Source of the DNA: Mytilisepta virgata
Lineage: Eukaryota; Mollusca; Bivalvia; Mytilida; Mytilidae
Length of the DNA stretch: 64,000 nucleotides
NCBI GenBank assembly: GCA_028015205.1
Contig: CM051516.1
Coordinates: 49,666,230 to 49,730,229 of the forward strand
Direction of reading: 5' to 3'
Shown here: positions 13,044 to 23,749 of the stretch, piece by piece
Numbering within the stretch: the first letter of the stretch is position 1
How the letters are laid out: every line of letters starts with the position of its first letter
The notes under the pieces: model-generated
Databases searched by the model: none
Seen by the model: only the letters and a program-made list of their open reading frames with translations
Told to the model about the DNA's origin: nothing
Translations under genes and position numbers: made by a program

Positions 13044-14890
13044 GTATGTTAACTTTGTATATATTTTTCTTTGCAATAGTTTTGCTTCTTTGCATTTATT
13101 TTGATTTTTATTTGAATTGCAACATTTATTAACTATTTCTTTTTAATGATAAAATGTTCTTCTTAATTAAAGTCTTGTAACGTTGTCGCATTCTTTATTC
13201 AAGTTTTCATGTTTTTTCATTTAAAAGACTCATGAAAAAGTTATTTTTCTTTTTCCTTTATTTTCTTGTAAATAATCACATTCTCTTTTATTTTAAATTT
13301 GTTTTAAATGCCAAATGTCACTTTTCTAAATTCCAACCTTTATCGAAGTTGAAAGACTAAATTTGTTTTTCCCGCTATTAATAAAAGGGAGTAAATTCTG
13401 AAATGATTTTCAAAGACAAACTTGTCGAAATGTATTCATGGTAAATATTTGCCCAAAACAAAGACAAGAAAATGTCCAATGCTTGTTATTGCTAAATTTG
13501 AAAATATTTAAATGTAAAGATTTACTTCCTTTAATTATTAACAACTATTTTAGTTGTCCATTATTAATAATTCATAAATTAACTTCATGTTGCATTTTGG
13601 CATTTTTTGTAAATAATTTTGTGTGTTTTATAATTATTTTATTTAGCTTCTTAATGAGTAAATGTCCATTCCGAGTTTAGTTTTGCGACGTTGTAGCACT
13701 CAAATCTCAGATTACATGTTTTCTCATTTTAAAGCTTTTTTGTCTTTAAATGTTCATATTAATTTTTAATGTGCATTTGTTTTAGCTTAGATTGTTTTTA
13801 AATATTTTCCTTAATCCTCAACTTTACGTATGAAACAATCTATTCAAATAATTAAATATTATTTATCTTACAAATTTTATAGTAAATAAAATAACAGTTT
13901 TTCATTTGAAACTAAGGAAATTATTATGCTATTTTTAGAAAACAGGTCAAAGTTCAAGGACATTTATTCATGGTTATTTTGTAAAAGATTATTTTTATTT
14001 AGATCTATTGATATTCGTTAAAGACATTATTTGATTTTTTTTAATTACCTTTCTTTTAGGAATTGTTGTTATCATCTCAATGCGTACATCGAGGAACAAA
14101 TAAATATTTAAAACTTATTCTTTCTAAGTTTTATTTAATATCGTTTCAGCCTACAACCAAAGACCCTGAGTCGTTTCCGTTGTGAGGCCCTTTATCATTC
14201 CGCATCACTTACATTCACCATCTTTACCAGCTCTAGAGCAGTTCCCCGCGAACTGCTTACACGCCAAAAATACACAGAAGCAAGCAGTATAAAATCACTC
14301 TACTAGATACCTAGTATACCCCTCTTCTTAAAGATCTGTTTTTTATATTGATATGAAGCGAATTTCATTTCACTGCAATTTTAACCTCCGTTATATAGTT
14401 TATTATTCTTGTCATTAAAAAATAACAGATTTTAATAATTTTGTTGTATTAAAAGTGTAAATGGCCTTTTTGAAGAAGTGTTTTGATTGATGAAAAACAT
14501 GAGAAAGTTCATAAATCAAAAATCGACAATTTTGGTTTTAATTTGACACTTTGATTGATGATTTTGAAGAACAAAGTTCGATTTTAAATTGAATTTTCTC
14601 TCCGTTTTACACCAGATGCTAAAAGTCATGAGACATGACAGAAAAGTCGTTACGACAATTTTGTTTTATTTCTTGAGAGACTGAAATATAAATATACGAC
14701 GAACATGATGAGTTCAACATTCCAATTATGAATTTCCCCGTCTTAAATGACTATACTGACATCGCCTGTGTATGATATCTATAGTTCTCGGCTTTTGTTA
14801 TGAAACTCCTAAACATATAAAAATTACCGCTGCATTCAATGAAAGAGGTATATTGATATCATAACACCTATTTACCGATGATTTTGTCAG
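13044..14890. other. AT-rich DNA without a recognisable gene
   Basis: Apart from the second 77-bp repeat copy, this stretch shows no open frame with recognisable motifs and no splice-consistent exons. 14.15-14.30 kb is less AT-rich, but no feature could be identified. Confidence 0.4.
14073..14149 (+). repeat. 77-bp perfect direct repeat, copy 2
   Basis: This copy is identical to 12967-13043. It lacks the TATA box and left hairpin arm and is followed by CCTACAACC instead of GTATG. The two copies are 1106 bases apart. Confidence 0.95.
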
Positions 14891-14895
14891 GTATA

Positions 14896-15430
14896 TATGG
14901 CACGCCGTTTTTATATTTATTCAAATTACAAGATATCTTATTTATTTAACAAGATATCTTATTAAGTATTAAGATATCTTTAATTTTTATAAGATATCTT
15001 TTTTAATTTGCAAGTAAATAAGATATCTCTATAAGTTAATAAGATATCTCTATTAGTTAATAAGATATCTCTATTAGTTTATAAGATATCTCTATTAATT
15101 TATAAGATATCTCTATTAGTTTATAAGATATCTTATTAAGTAAATAAGATATCTCTATTATTAACTATATAAAAGATATCTTATATAGTTAATAAGATAT
15201 CTTATAAATTAATAGAGATATCTTATTAACTTATAGAGATATCTTATATATTTAATAAGATATCTTTATAACCAGTTAAATAAGATATCTCTATAAGTTA
15301 ATAAGATATCTCTATAAGTTTATAAGATATCTCTATTAGTTTATAAGATATCTCTATTAATTTATAAGATATCTTATTTAACTAAATAAGATATCTCGAA
15401 ATTGAATAAATATAACAACGGTGTGCCATA
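14896..15430. mobile_element. MITE with TGGCACRCCGTT ends and a GATATC palindrome array
   Basis: The left end TGGCACGCCGTTTTTATATT (from 14898) and right end AATATAACAACGGTGTGCCA (to 15428) are imperfect inverted repeats continuing into TTTATTCAA/TTGAATAAA. TA flanks both sides, the expected target duplication of Tc1/mariner-like MITEs. The interior is an array of 20-23-bp units centred on AAGATATCT. I count 22 GATATC sites between 14931 and 15395. Near 15170 the units switch orientation around TTAACTATATAAAAGATATC, making a large potential cruciform. Confidence 0.8.
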
Positions 15431-16250
15431 GGTATAGAATGTTACTAGCACTACGGACATTTTATTTTCACCACTTAATGATAACTGACCTAACGAATGT
15501 ACCAATTTGTCACTGTTTACTTTAGACGTTCCCATGTGTTCCTACACTATAACATGTATTATCTATAGTATCTCTAGACTTGCTTTGTTGGATACAACCA
15601 TGGATGTCGAATACATAAAAGGAATTGTTTACTGTCAGGTGGATATGGGTTTACTCCCAGCTTTCATAAGAGCTAGTTCTTGTCTATAGTTTTATCTATA
15701 GTTTTAATTTATACATATGTACATGAATAGTAGATATGTTTGATACACCATGATCCCTTTGTGTTTGATACAAAATCTTAAAATGGACAAAGACTGGGCT
15801 ACCACGAAACAAAGTACCTACATGAAACAATCAGTTAATCTCGTAGGTGCTGCGATTCGCTGTGAATTTTTCTCACCGATTTTTTCTTTCTCCTCGTTAG
15901 AGGGAGGGTGACTACATCATGTACATGTAATCATGCCACATTGTTACTTAGAGCCTTTCATATTCTTCATGTTCTTCTGTTGGACTTTTACTTAATTTGT
16001 TAATTTCTGAGAAATTTTACAACTGTGATTACCTTACATTTTCTTAATTTCACAAGAACACATTCAAAAGGTCAAAGCCAAACCCTTAGGGAGATATTCC
16101 TACATGTCCTTAGTTTTCACAATATCTTAAATTTTTGTAACTGTAAATTTAAAGTATCAGTTTTGGGCTAGTATCGAAATACTAGGAAATACTAGTACAT
16201 GTATCCTCGGAACTTGGTATCCATCAGCATCAACTCTGGATGACACAGTG
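15431..16250. other. Intergenic DNA, nothing recognised
   Basis: A 60-codon open frame at 15507-15689 has no recognisable motif. No exon or repeat could be supported. Confidence 0.35.
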
Positions 16251-16251
16251 G

Positions 16252-16461
16252 TACTGTAAATTCAGAAGTTATTGCATGAATTTATTATTGCGATTTTGTC
16301 ATTTAGTGCAAAATGCGATTTTAATTTTTGCTATATTGAGAAAAATCCCGCTTCATTCATATAAAAAAAATCCAAAATGCAAGCTTAAATTATTGCGATT
16401 ACAACCCTGTCGCATTTTTCGCAATAATAAAAACATCGCAATAATTTACAAATTTACAGTA
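16252..16461. mobile_element. MITE with TACTGTAAATT inverted ends
   Basis: The left end TACTGTAAATTCAGAAGTTA and the right end AATTTACAAATTTACAGTA form imperfect inverted repeats of about 25 bases, each followed by TTATTGC or its complement. If the outer TA is the target duplication, this fits a Tc1/mariner-like MITE of about 206 bp. TTGCGATTT motifs recur inside. Confidence 0.6.
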
Positions 16462-16719
16462 ATAAATTCTTTGATTTCAATTTTGATGTACAAGATGCGC
16501 ACATTTCATCGATTTTACGGCTCATCAGATGTGCTCAAGGCCTAAAATGTTGTAAAACCAAATAAATAATATAAACGTTAATTGGAGAGCAAATTAAAAA
16601 AAATCAAAAAGGTAAAACCTAAACTACCTGGGGAAAGAGCTATATATCCACAAAGGAGATATTTCTCTTCTGTTGCAAGTGAAGTTTAAAATGGACCTGT
16701 TCCATTGATATTATTCCTT

Positions 16720-16965
16720 CCTCATTCCGGATTTGACATAGACAGCATGGCAGGTGTCCTGCAGGAAGCAGAGACTGCTTACTCTTCCGGACCACCTGAG
16801 TCTATCCTCGGTTTTTTGGTGGGGTCCATGTTCTTTTTAGTTTTTAATTGTAGTGCATATATTGTTTTGGTCTTGTCTTCGTTGTTCTCCGGAGTTTCTC
16901 AGTTGTTACGATTTTTCTCTCCTTCGAATATCCCTTTGGTATTTCTTGACTTTACTTAAATTCAC
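16720..16965 (+). repeat. Copy of a dispersed mytilid-type repeat (retroelement 3' tail)
   Basis: The sequence around CTGCAGGAAGCAGAGACTGC, TTTTTTGGTGGGGTCC and CCCTTTGGTATTTCTTGAC resembles a repeat I recall as common in mussel transcripts. That is recollection only. The open frame across it (16705-16959) is not considered a gene. Confidence 0.4.
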
Positions 16966-17636
16966 GGCCACCAATCTCTCTATAATGCTTAACCAGACGT
17001 TAGGAAAGAAACATCGCTACAGCGATTCCCTGTTAAGCATTGGAGCGACCAAAAACACACGAATCAAGGGTAGGATCTTTAGAGTATCGTTATTTTTACT
17101 TATTCTCCAAAAGGAGAGATGTGGTTCTGTGGCAAATTGAAATATCCAATCGCTAGCGTGCAAATAATACGCAAGAAACCTATGGCCTCTTCAAAATTTA
17201 TTTTCTCTTCGACCTGGTAGGCAATCTTTGTCAGAAATTCACCTATTGATTTTTATGAACAGTGTTTTGTTTGACAATTATCACACTGCAAGCACAATTT
17301 ATACCGTAGAATTCTAACATACCTATGCTAAAAACTGTTCTTTTCAGGTTGTTTTATTATTTTATTTTAAATATTGAAAGTACGATTATGGTATTTAAAT
17401 TTCATGTAATTTTTTATACACACTGGCGTTTTATATGGCTTGAAGAACATGAAAAACTGTATTAGTTCACTCATCCTCTATGAATTACCTTCCATATACT
17501 GTAATTATCTTTTTATGTTCTGTATTTTTTTTTCAACCGAGTTGCGATGAATTCGAACTTATGGTTTGATAAATGCCGTTCGGGTGTTGATCAACAATTG
17601 ATTCTGGAGAATTTTGAAATTTGGTAGGATAAGTGG

Positions 17637-17931
17637 CCGCACTATTTTGATTGTTTGTTTGTTTAGTTGGGGTTTAACGCCGTTTTCAGCACATTTTGGC
17701 CATTTCGCGGCGGCCAGTTTTTATTGGTGGAGGAAGCCGGAGTACCCGGAGAGAACCACCGACCTTCGGTAGGAAAATTGGCAATCCTTGTCAATTAAGA
17801 TCGGAGTCGAACACACCCCGCCACAGGTGAGATTCGAACTCACAACCCCAGCGTTGACAGGCTAGTGATCAGGAGTAGTCATGACGAACTACCTAGACCA
17901 CTCGGCCACCGAGGCCCCCGCACTATTTTGA
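17637..17931 (-). mobile_element. tRNA-derived SINE with 14-bp target-site duplication
   Basis: The minus-strand element occupies 17651-17917. Its 5' end at 17917 starts GGGGCCTCGGTGGCCGAGTGG-like, with an A box (GTGGCCGAGTGG) and downstream B box (GTTCGAATCTC), as in a serine- or leucine-type tRNA. A conserved core follows (complement of GGTGGAGGAAGCCGGAGTAC), then a tail ending in AAACAAACAAACAA. CCGCACTATTTTGA flanks it perfectly at 17637-17650 and 17918-17931. The core matches what I recall of conserved-domain SINEs widespread in molluscs (Meta-type), but I cannot confirm the subfamily. Confidence 0.85.
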
Positions 17932-18820
17932 AGATACCTACTCTAATATTGCGTGCTGTCGTTTCCCTTTACAAATAAAGATGTATTAAAATTTCCAGTC
18001 TATTATGGGTTGCACGCGCCGCACGTCATAGTCAAAATTACAATGCCATTCTTTTATGATCTCACCAGAGGAACTGTCAGAACGGGGAAATACTACAATT
18101 GTTTGGACTTTTTTGCTCCAAGAACACAATAAAATCAGATGTTAAGTAATTAAGTTTTATTGTTATCAAATTTATTGGGTTTACTTTTCTACCGTTTTCG
18201 ATTTCAAAATCAAAATGGCCATCACATGAAAGTCCTTGCAGTACCACTTCGTTTACCTAATTTACGTTTATCATATTAGAATCGGAATAATTCATGAGAG
18301 CCATATATTCGTATTTGATTTTAACATGCGTAACATTATTTGTTTAAATTTTACTCCTCGCTAACGGCTCGGAATAAATTTAAGAAATAAGTCATGGACT
18401 CTCGTGGTTTGTTGGAGATTTTACCACGGGTGCGCCATATTTCTTTCGAAATTTTACTCTGAGCGCAGAGATGGGTAAAAATCAAAGACATATGGTAATC
18501 CCATGGTAAAATCGACCAAAAACCATGGGTGTCCATAAATTATTTCGATTCAGATAGGGAGAAACCATTGGAAAAACGTCTCCAAATTGCCGACGCCATT
18601 AAACAAAATATGACGTTTTTGCGTTTGAAACATAATGTGACGTGGTTTGTTGGAGATTTTACCACGGGTGTAAATTTTACCCTGTGCGCAGCCTTAAGTA
18701 AAATCCAAAGACATATGGCCCTCCCGTGGTAAAATCGACCATAAACCATGGGTGTCCATGAATTATTTCGATTCAAATAGGTAGAAACCATTGATAAACG
18801 TCTTCAAATTGCAGACGCCA

Positions 18821-21800
18821 TTAACGAGTTCTGTGCCGTAGGGCCGATCATCGGCCCAATCGTACACTTCCTTCAGTGCCAAAGAGCCGATCCATCGGCC
18901 CGATTGTTATTCCGCCGCGTTTTGTGACGTTGCGATTCTTGCGCTCCATTGCGACACTGCGATCCGGAATTTCGCGCGTTTTTTTACTGAAAAGAGAAAT
19001 CAGTTTCAGCCTTAGTTTTTAAGGAAACAAAAGAGCTATTCATCAAATAAAGACAAAATTACTAATAAATGAATGTCTAGATATATGATATATTCATTTT
19101 TGTCTATTTTTTATATGCTTTTGATTCTTTATTTATGTCCGAATTTTTTTTTCTCAATTAAAATTAATAATTAGTTAATTGATTCAATTAAACTTCTTCC
19201 ATTCAAGATACTACACATGTTATGATAGCAAGACATTATCAAATTGTGTATTTTGAATTTGCGTTATTACTACAATGAATAAGTGATCAACTAAACTATG
19301 GTCATGGGTGATATGTTTAGTATTCTATTATGAAGATTTCTATCTAGAGTTTTAAGATCGCGCGAAAAAAATCGCGAAATTTTGCATGAGCCGGCAACAT
19401 TACGTCATAAAACATATTACGTCATTATTGACGTCATCGTCGGCAATCATGGCTCAACCTCAGAGGGCTCAACCTGATCCGCTGCCTGGTCCGACTCCAT
19501 GGTTTCGAGTTTATCCACCAGAAAATAGAGATCATTCCCGGTTTAACCAGAATGTCGGACCAAAAAGAATGCCACCGAGAAATTCTTCGCCTGTTGCATA
19601 CTTCATGTTGATCTTCTCTTTGGACTTGATGAGGAGATTTGTCTTAGAAACAAACAGGTACTTGCTTTGCCGTGTGTAACATAACATAGTAGTTTTTGTT
19701 CATTTTATAGGGTGGGAGACTGTATTTTCGAGTTTCAAGAATTATGTTATCATTTTAACTTGAACTCGAGCCCAACCTCGATAGCTATCAACACCCAGTT
19801 TGGAATGAATATAAAAAAAATGTTTCCGTCGTGATGTTTTGTACATTCACAATATGAACATATCGTATTTCCCCATATCCCTTCTCTTTCTATATGAACA
19901 TATTTATTTGTATATCTGAATAGTAAACATAGCAGCTGGTACAAATGATTAATTAAAAGAAAGCAGAGGTCCGCCAGTAAAAAAAAACTACAAACACACA
20001 TTTTTTTTCTTTATAAAATGTACGCAATGTAAAACGGTTACATTAGCGCGGATTTTTTTTTTTTAGAAAGAATCGCATGTAGATGTTTACAAAAGATTTT
20101 GTAACATTTAAGAAATTGAGTTTGAATTAAAATAGTTGAAAAGTTTCTGAATACAAACTAAAGATATTTCTTTTTGGGTCATAGCATAATGTATGCCTTT
20201 CTATATCTGTTTATACATGTATGCTTTACATTTAATCTATAGGTATGCCAGAGGTTTCGTTAGAAGAAACGGAAACAATCTTAGTCACCAATCAAGGGTT
20301 CACGAGTGGATTAAAAGAGGGAAACTAACCCTGAATGAGTTTAAGGCATTCTTGGCTGTCATACTGAATATGGGTTTGATAAAAAAGGCTACGATATCCG
20401 AATATTGGAACCGAAAGAACCAAAGTCAATCTACTCCATGGTTTCGTAAAGTGTTTACCAGGAATAGATTTCAATTGGTACTGAAGTTTTTGCATCTCGT
20501 GGACAATAGAAAAGTGGCAACCAGAGATTCTCCGAATTATGACCCAATGGCTAAGTTCAGACCAATCGTAGATCATTTTAATATGAGATCTAAATTACAT
20601 TATACTCCCGACCAAAATCTATCAATTGACGAATCTTTAGTGGGTACAAAGTCTAGAACTGTTATGCGACAGTACATTCCAACCAAACATTCCAAATTTG
20701 GTGTTAAGTTATGGATGTTAACCGAGGTCGTAACTGGTTATTGTTACCAATTTAAAGTATACAGGGGAAAGAAATATGACCCAACACCAGCCGGGCAAAC
20801 CCAAGGATCATTTGTGGTATTGTCGTTACTTCGTGCCGCAGAATTACTTAACAAATGGTACCATGTGTTCTGTGACTCCTTCTTTACTTCCATAGCTTTG
20901 GCCAATAAATTATTAACTGATCACCATACATTTTTAACTGGAACTATCCGTAGCAACCGGCCGTTACCGACCATGATAAAAAGCACGATTCTACGCGCGT
21001 CAGAGAGTGTATTTGCTAGACGACTGAGTACTTTAGTTTGTGCCTTTAAAGAAAAAGAAAAGCGAAAAAGTGTCAAGTTGGTTTCGACGCAGTATAATGC
21101 CGAACTTACCGCCAACCGAAAGCCGAAAGTGATCACGGAATATAATAGATACATGGGTGGTGTGGACTTGAATGACATGCTTACTAGCTTTTATGATGAC
21201 GGACGCAAATCGACAAAAATGTGGAAGAAAATCACTTTCAATATAATTCATAGAATGGTCATTAATGCATATATTTTGTACTCTCAGAATACAGACAACC
21301 CAAAGTCACGCCTTCATTTTATCCAAGCCTTAGTTAACGAATTGGCTATGGATCATTTATCGGTCGGAATTGAACACCTTGCAAACGAGAATAATGACTT
21401 ATTCCCTAATCTGAGAAAATTACCGGCGAAAAAGGAAAAAGACTGTTGTGTATGTTCACTCCGTAATGTTCCTGGTGGACGTAAAAGATCAAAAACTGTT
21501 TGTGTAATCTGTGGAAGAGGGGTCCATAAGCCATGCTACAAAAAACACGCCAAGCGATGTAGAGCCGACGAGTAACGTTAGACAGATTTGTGAAACAAGA
21601 GTTGTAATTTAGCTTATTATAATTAAATCTATTTAATTGATACTTATTATTTTGATCTATTATTACAAAAAAAATGCGGTTTCCAATGTAAGTTCATATC
21701 AATATATTCTAAATATATTATTTACCATAAATAACTTTTTCTTCTCTTCTGGCGACGATGTTATACATTTATTTCAATAGATACACGCGTTTCTTTCAAT

Positions 21801-21958
21801 ATTTATCTTTTCCCGCCAAAATACTTGTCGGTCAGTCCCCGCCGACATCGCATCATTACTATGACGTCAACGTTTTGAGGCGTTACGTACAGACAATGGA
21901 AATTTGCTCTGGCACTGAAGGGTTTTGTTTACATTTCTACCGGCAGCGAAAGGGTTAA
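18821..21958 (+). mobile_element. piggyBac transposon with TTAA target duplication
   Basis: TTAA at 18821-18824 and 21955-21958 bounds a ~3.1-kb element. The ends are loosely inverted: left CGAGTTCTGTGCCGTAGGG, right (complement) CCCTTTCGCTGCCGGTAG. A better match is a 12-bp subterminal inverted repeat, CCTTCAGTGCCA at 18870-18881 and TGGCACTGAAGG at 21910-21921. Flanking host sequence is continuous with the intact neighbouring repeat unit at 18587-18640, which has the same context with a single TTAA. This fixes the insertion boundary independently of the TIRs. It carries one transposase gene. Confidence 0.9.
19449..21575 (+). CDS. piggyBac transposase (DDE_Tnp_1_7 type), one intron
   Basis: Exon 1 is 19449-19657 and exon 2 is 20243-21575, with a GT-AG intron; joined they give 513 residues with no internal stop. 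The protein cuts and pastes DNA at TTAA. Candidate catalytic aspartates are D199 (in SIDESLVGTK), D281 (in FCDSFFTS) and D378 (in GGVDLNDML). The spacing of 82 and 97 residues is close to the family's. The C-terminus (about 472-510) is cysteine-rich, CCVC...CVICGRG...C...C, as in the RING/PHD-like finger of piggyBac transposases that binds the ends. The start ATG was chosen because exon 1 encodes the family's proline-rich lead-in followed by YFMLIFSLDLMRRFVLETNR, which continues into YARG across the splice. The frame is intact, so it may be young or active. Host domestication is unlikely because it sits inside recognisable transposon ends. Confidence 0.9.
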
Positions 21959-22342
21959 AAAAATATGACGTTTTTGAGTTTGAAACATAATGTGACGTCG
22001 TCCCTTCATGAGGGCCCTGGTTTATTGTAAATTTTACCACGGATTTCTTTCAATAACGTTAATTTTCAGCAGCTAATATTAGAGGAGTAAAATTTAAGCA
22101 AATAATGTTACCCATATTAAAATTTAATACGAATACATGGCTGCCATGAATTATTTCTTAATTTAAATTTAGGTCCAAAGATCAAATTTCAAGGTCACAG
22201 ATTCATTAAATACGCCAATAATTTAAAAAAGGTTTGATTTAAGAATTCTATATGGCAAGTGTATGATGAATTATGATATAACATGTATAAATTACCTGCT
22301 TTATTAATTTAAGGGTCAATTTTGTTTCAATGGATTTTATTT

Positions 22343-22485
22343 AAGGATTGACTGCAACTTTTTTTCAATCTATCAAGAAATAATCTCAATAACGTGGTGC
22401 CCGCGTAGCAGGTCATTTGAAAGTGTGCACGTTGTGCATTGAGGTTATTTCGAATAGACTGAAAACAAAATTACTGTCAATCCTT
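22343..22485. mobile_element. Palindromic element, ~48-bp imperfect arms
   Basis: AAGGATTGACTGCAACTTTT at the left pairs with the complement of the right end ATTACTGTCAATCCTT, and matching continues through CAATCTAT and AATAATCTCAAT. The ~45-base centre is GC-richer (GTGGTGCCCGCGTAGC). It is probably a MITE; the target duplication is unclear. Confidence 0.55.
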
Positions 22486-22902
22486 ATAACATGTAAAATT
22501 AAATTCTAACAGTTGTTTAAATGTCGAGATTCCCTTTAATGGCGTCATTTTAGTCTTCACTTTATGACATACAAATGAAATGACGTGTTACATCCAATAT
22601 TAAATTATTAATTAATGGATCGACAATTTTAGTTCATGGCGCGCTATGTTTTTCATACTTAAATATTTGTATCCCCATTTTTGGAGAACAAAAAAATAAT
22701 CTGGTCCAACCTGGGGAAACTAAATAATCTGATTAATGTATTTTACTGTAAACCTGAGAGAAAATAAGTAAAGTTCCAAAAATAGCGTAAAAAAGTAAAA
22801 AAATGGACTAGCAGGTCGTTCGAAATAATTCTTAACCCGACGTAAAAATACGATAGCCACAACTCCTTCGAAGTTGAATGGTCGGTCCGTAATAAATAGC
22901 AC

Positions 22903-23052
22903 GGTGTGTGGCAATCTTATTAAAACAAGATCTTTGTAACTTGGTTCGGAGACGTAGTTGAAGAGTTAAAAAGATTTTTTCTAAATAAGCTTGGTTCGGA
23001 GACGTAGTTGAAGAGTTACAAAGATGTTGTTTTAATAAGATTGGGTGTGTGG
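22903..23052. mobile_element. 132-bp TIR element with 9-bp target duplication (MULE-like MITE)
   Basis: Near-perfect 29-bp inverted repeats (CAATCTTATTAAAACAAGAT and complement) bound 22912-23043. GGTGTGTGG flanks both sides exactly (22903-22911 and 23044-23052). A 9-bp duplication is characteristic of Mutator-like elements. Inside are two direct copies of CTTGGTTCGGAGACGTAGTT, so the element is almost wholly built of repeats. It lies about 700 bp upstream of the LAS1L start codon. Confidence 0.85.
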
Positions 23053-23749
23053 AGTGTCCTTTAAAAATGTCACATATATACATATTGGTCTCCGTAAGCA
23101 CCGTACAGATGTCACATGCATGCAAAATTAAAAAAAAACGCACTACTTTGATCAGGATAGCGACAATTTTAGACCAATCTTTCTTTTTTCCTGGAAAACA
23201 TGAAAATACCAATTTCTTTGGACATGTGAATAAAATTTATACAAATTAAAACAATTTCATTGCCGGTCATTCGTATGGACTCAACAGTACCCTTCCTAAC
23301 GAATTTACGAAACTAATGGCCATCAAGTTACATGTATATAGTTTCTGAAATGTAGAGGTAATAAAATATTTGGAAATACAGAGTGGAAAAATATACTCGG
23401 ATTATCATTTAAATGACATATATTAGATATGGTTTCAAACAGAAAAAAACAATTATACCGCACCTAGGCATCTCGATCACCGGAGTGAAAGTGATTTCTA
23501 ATGCATAACCGATTTTTTAATGCACAACATTATAATCTAAAGACAAACTTTTCCTTGTTCACACAATAATATATTATAAGAAAACTTACGTATTATTCAT
23601 ACGGAAACATTCCCGTCCGTGAATGTTATGGAAATTAGGATGAAATCATAACGTCCGGAACTAGAAGCAAGCACGTTGCGTTATATTTGGATGCATTTTT
23701 ATTTCAACAAAATAACGCTAATCTCGTGTCACATACAATTGTCTGCATT
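23053..23749 (+). promoter_or_regulatory. LAS1L upstream / 5' UTR region
   Basis: This is the interval between the last upstream transposon and the LAS1L start. An in-frame stop (TAG 23636-23638) occurs upstream of the ATG at 23750 with no in-frame ATG between. No TATA box was seen at a convincing place. A promoter here is inferred from position only. Confidence 0.3.

Larger units (their letters stand above)
18286..22155. mobile_element. Inverted-repeat (foldback-like) element, interrupted by piggyBac
   Basis: Arms at 18286-18359 and 22082-22155 are inverted copies of about 74 bases (AATAATTCATG..., TATTCGTATT, AACATTATTTG, AAATTTTACTCCTC). Inside the left arm are tandem units with a 238-base period, seen in GTGGTTTGTTGGAGATTTTA at 18404 and 18642. 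A related diverged stretch at 21990-22040 precedes the right arm. Without the piggyBac insertion the element would be about 740 bp. It has no coding capacity. Confidence 0.7.

Noticed and set aside
14931..15395. CRISPR-like array (short regularly spaced palindromic repeats)
   Set aside because: The 'spacers' are themselves AT-rich repeat variants. The array is bounded by transposon ends in an animal genome, so this is a MITE with satellite cargo.
16240..16545. 101-codon plus-strand frame
   Set aside because: It lies mostly inside a MITE with TACTGTAAATT ends and TTGCGA-type repeats.
16705..17140. 84- and 95-codon overlapping frames with hydrophobic stretches
   Set aside because: They look like a dispersed repeat rather than a membrane protein gene; the frames overlap and shift within the repeat.
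17820..17917. tRNA gene on the minus strand
   Set aside because: A and B boxes are present, but the spacing, downstream core, tail and 14-bp target duplication show a SINE, not a functional tRNA.
20325..21251. Minus-strand frames of 72-85 codons
   Set aside because: They are shadows of the piggyBac transposase reading frame.
22832..23212. Minus-strand 126-codon frame
   Set aside because: It spans the 132-bp MULE-like MITE and has no domain.
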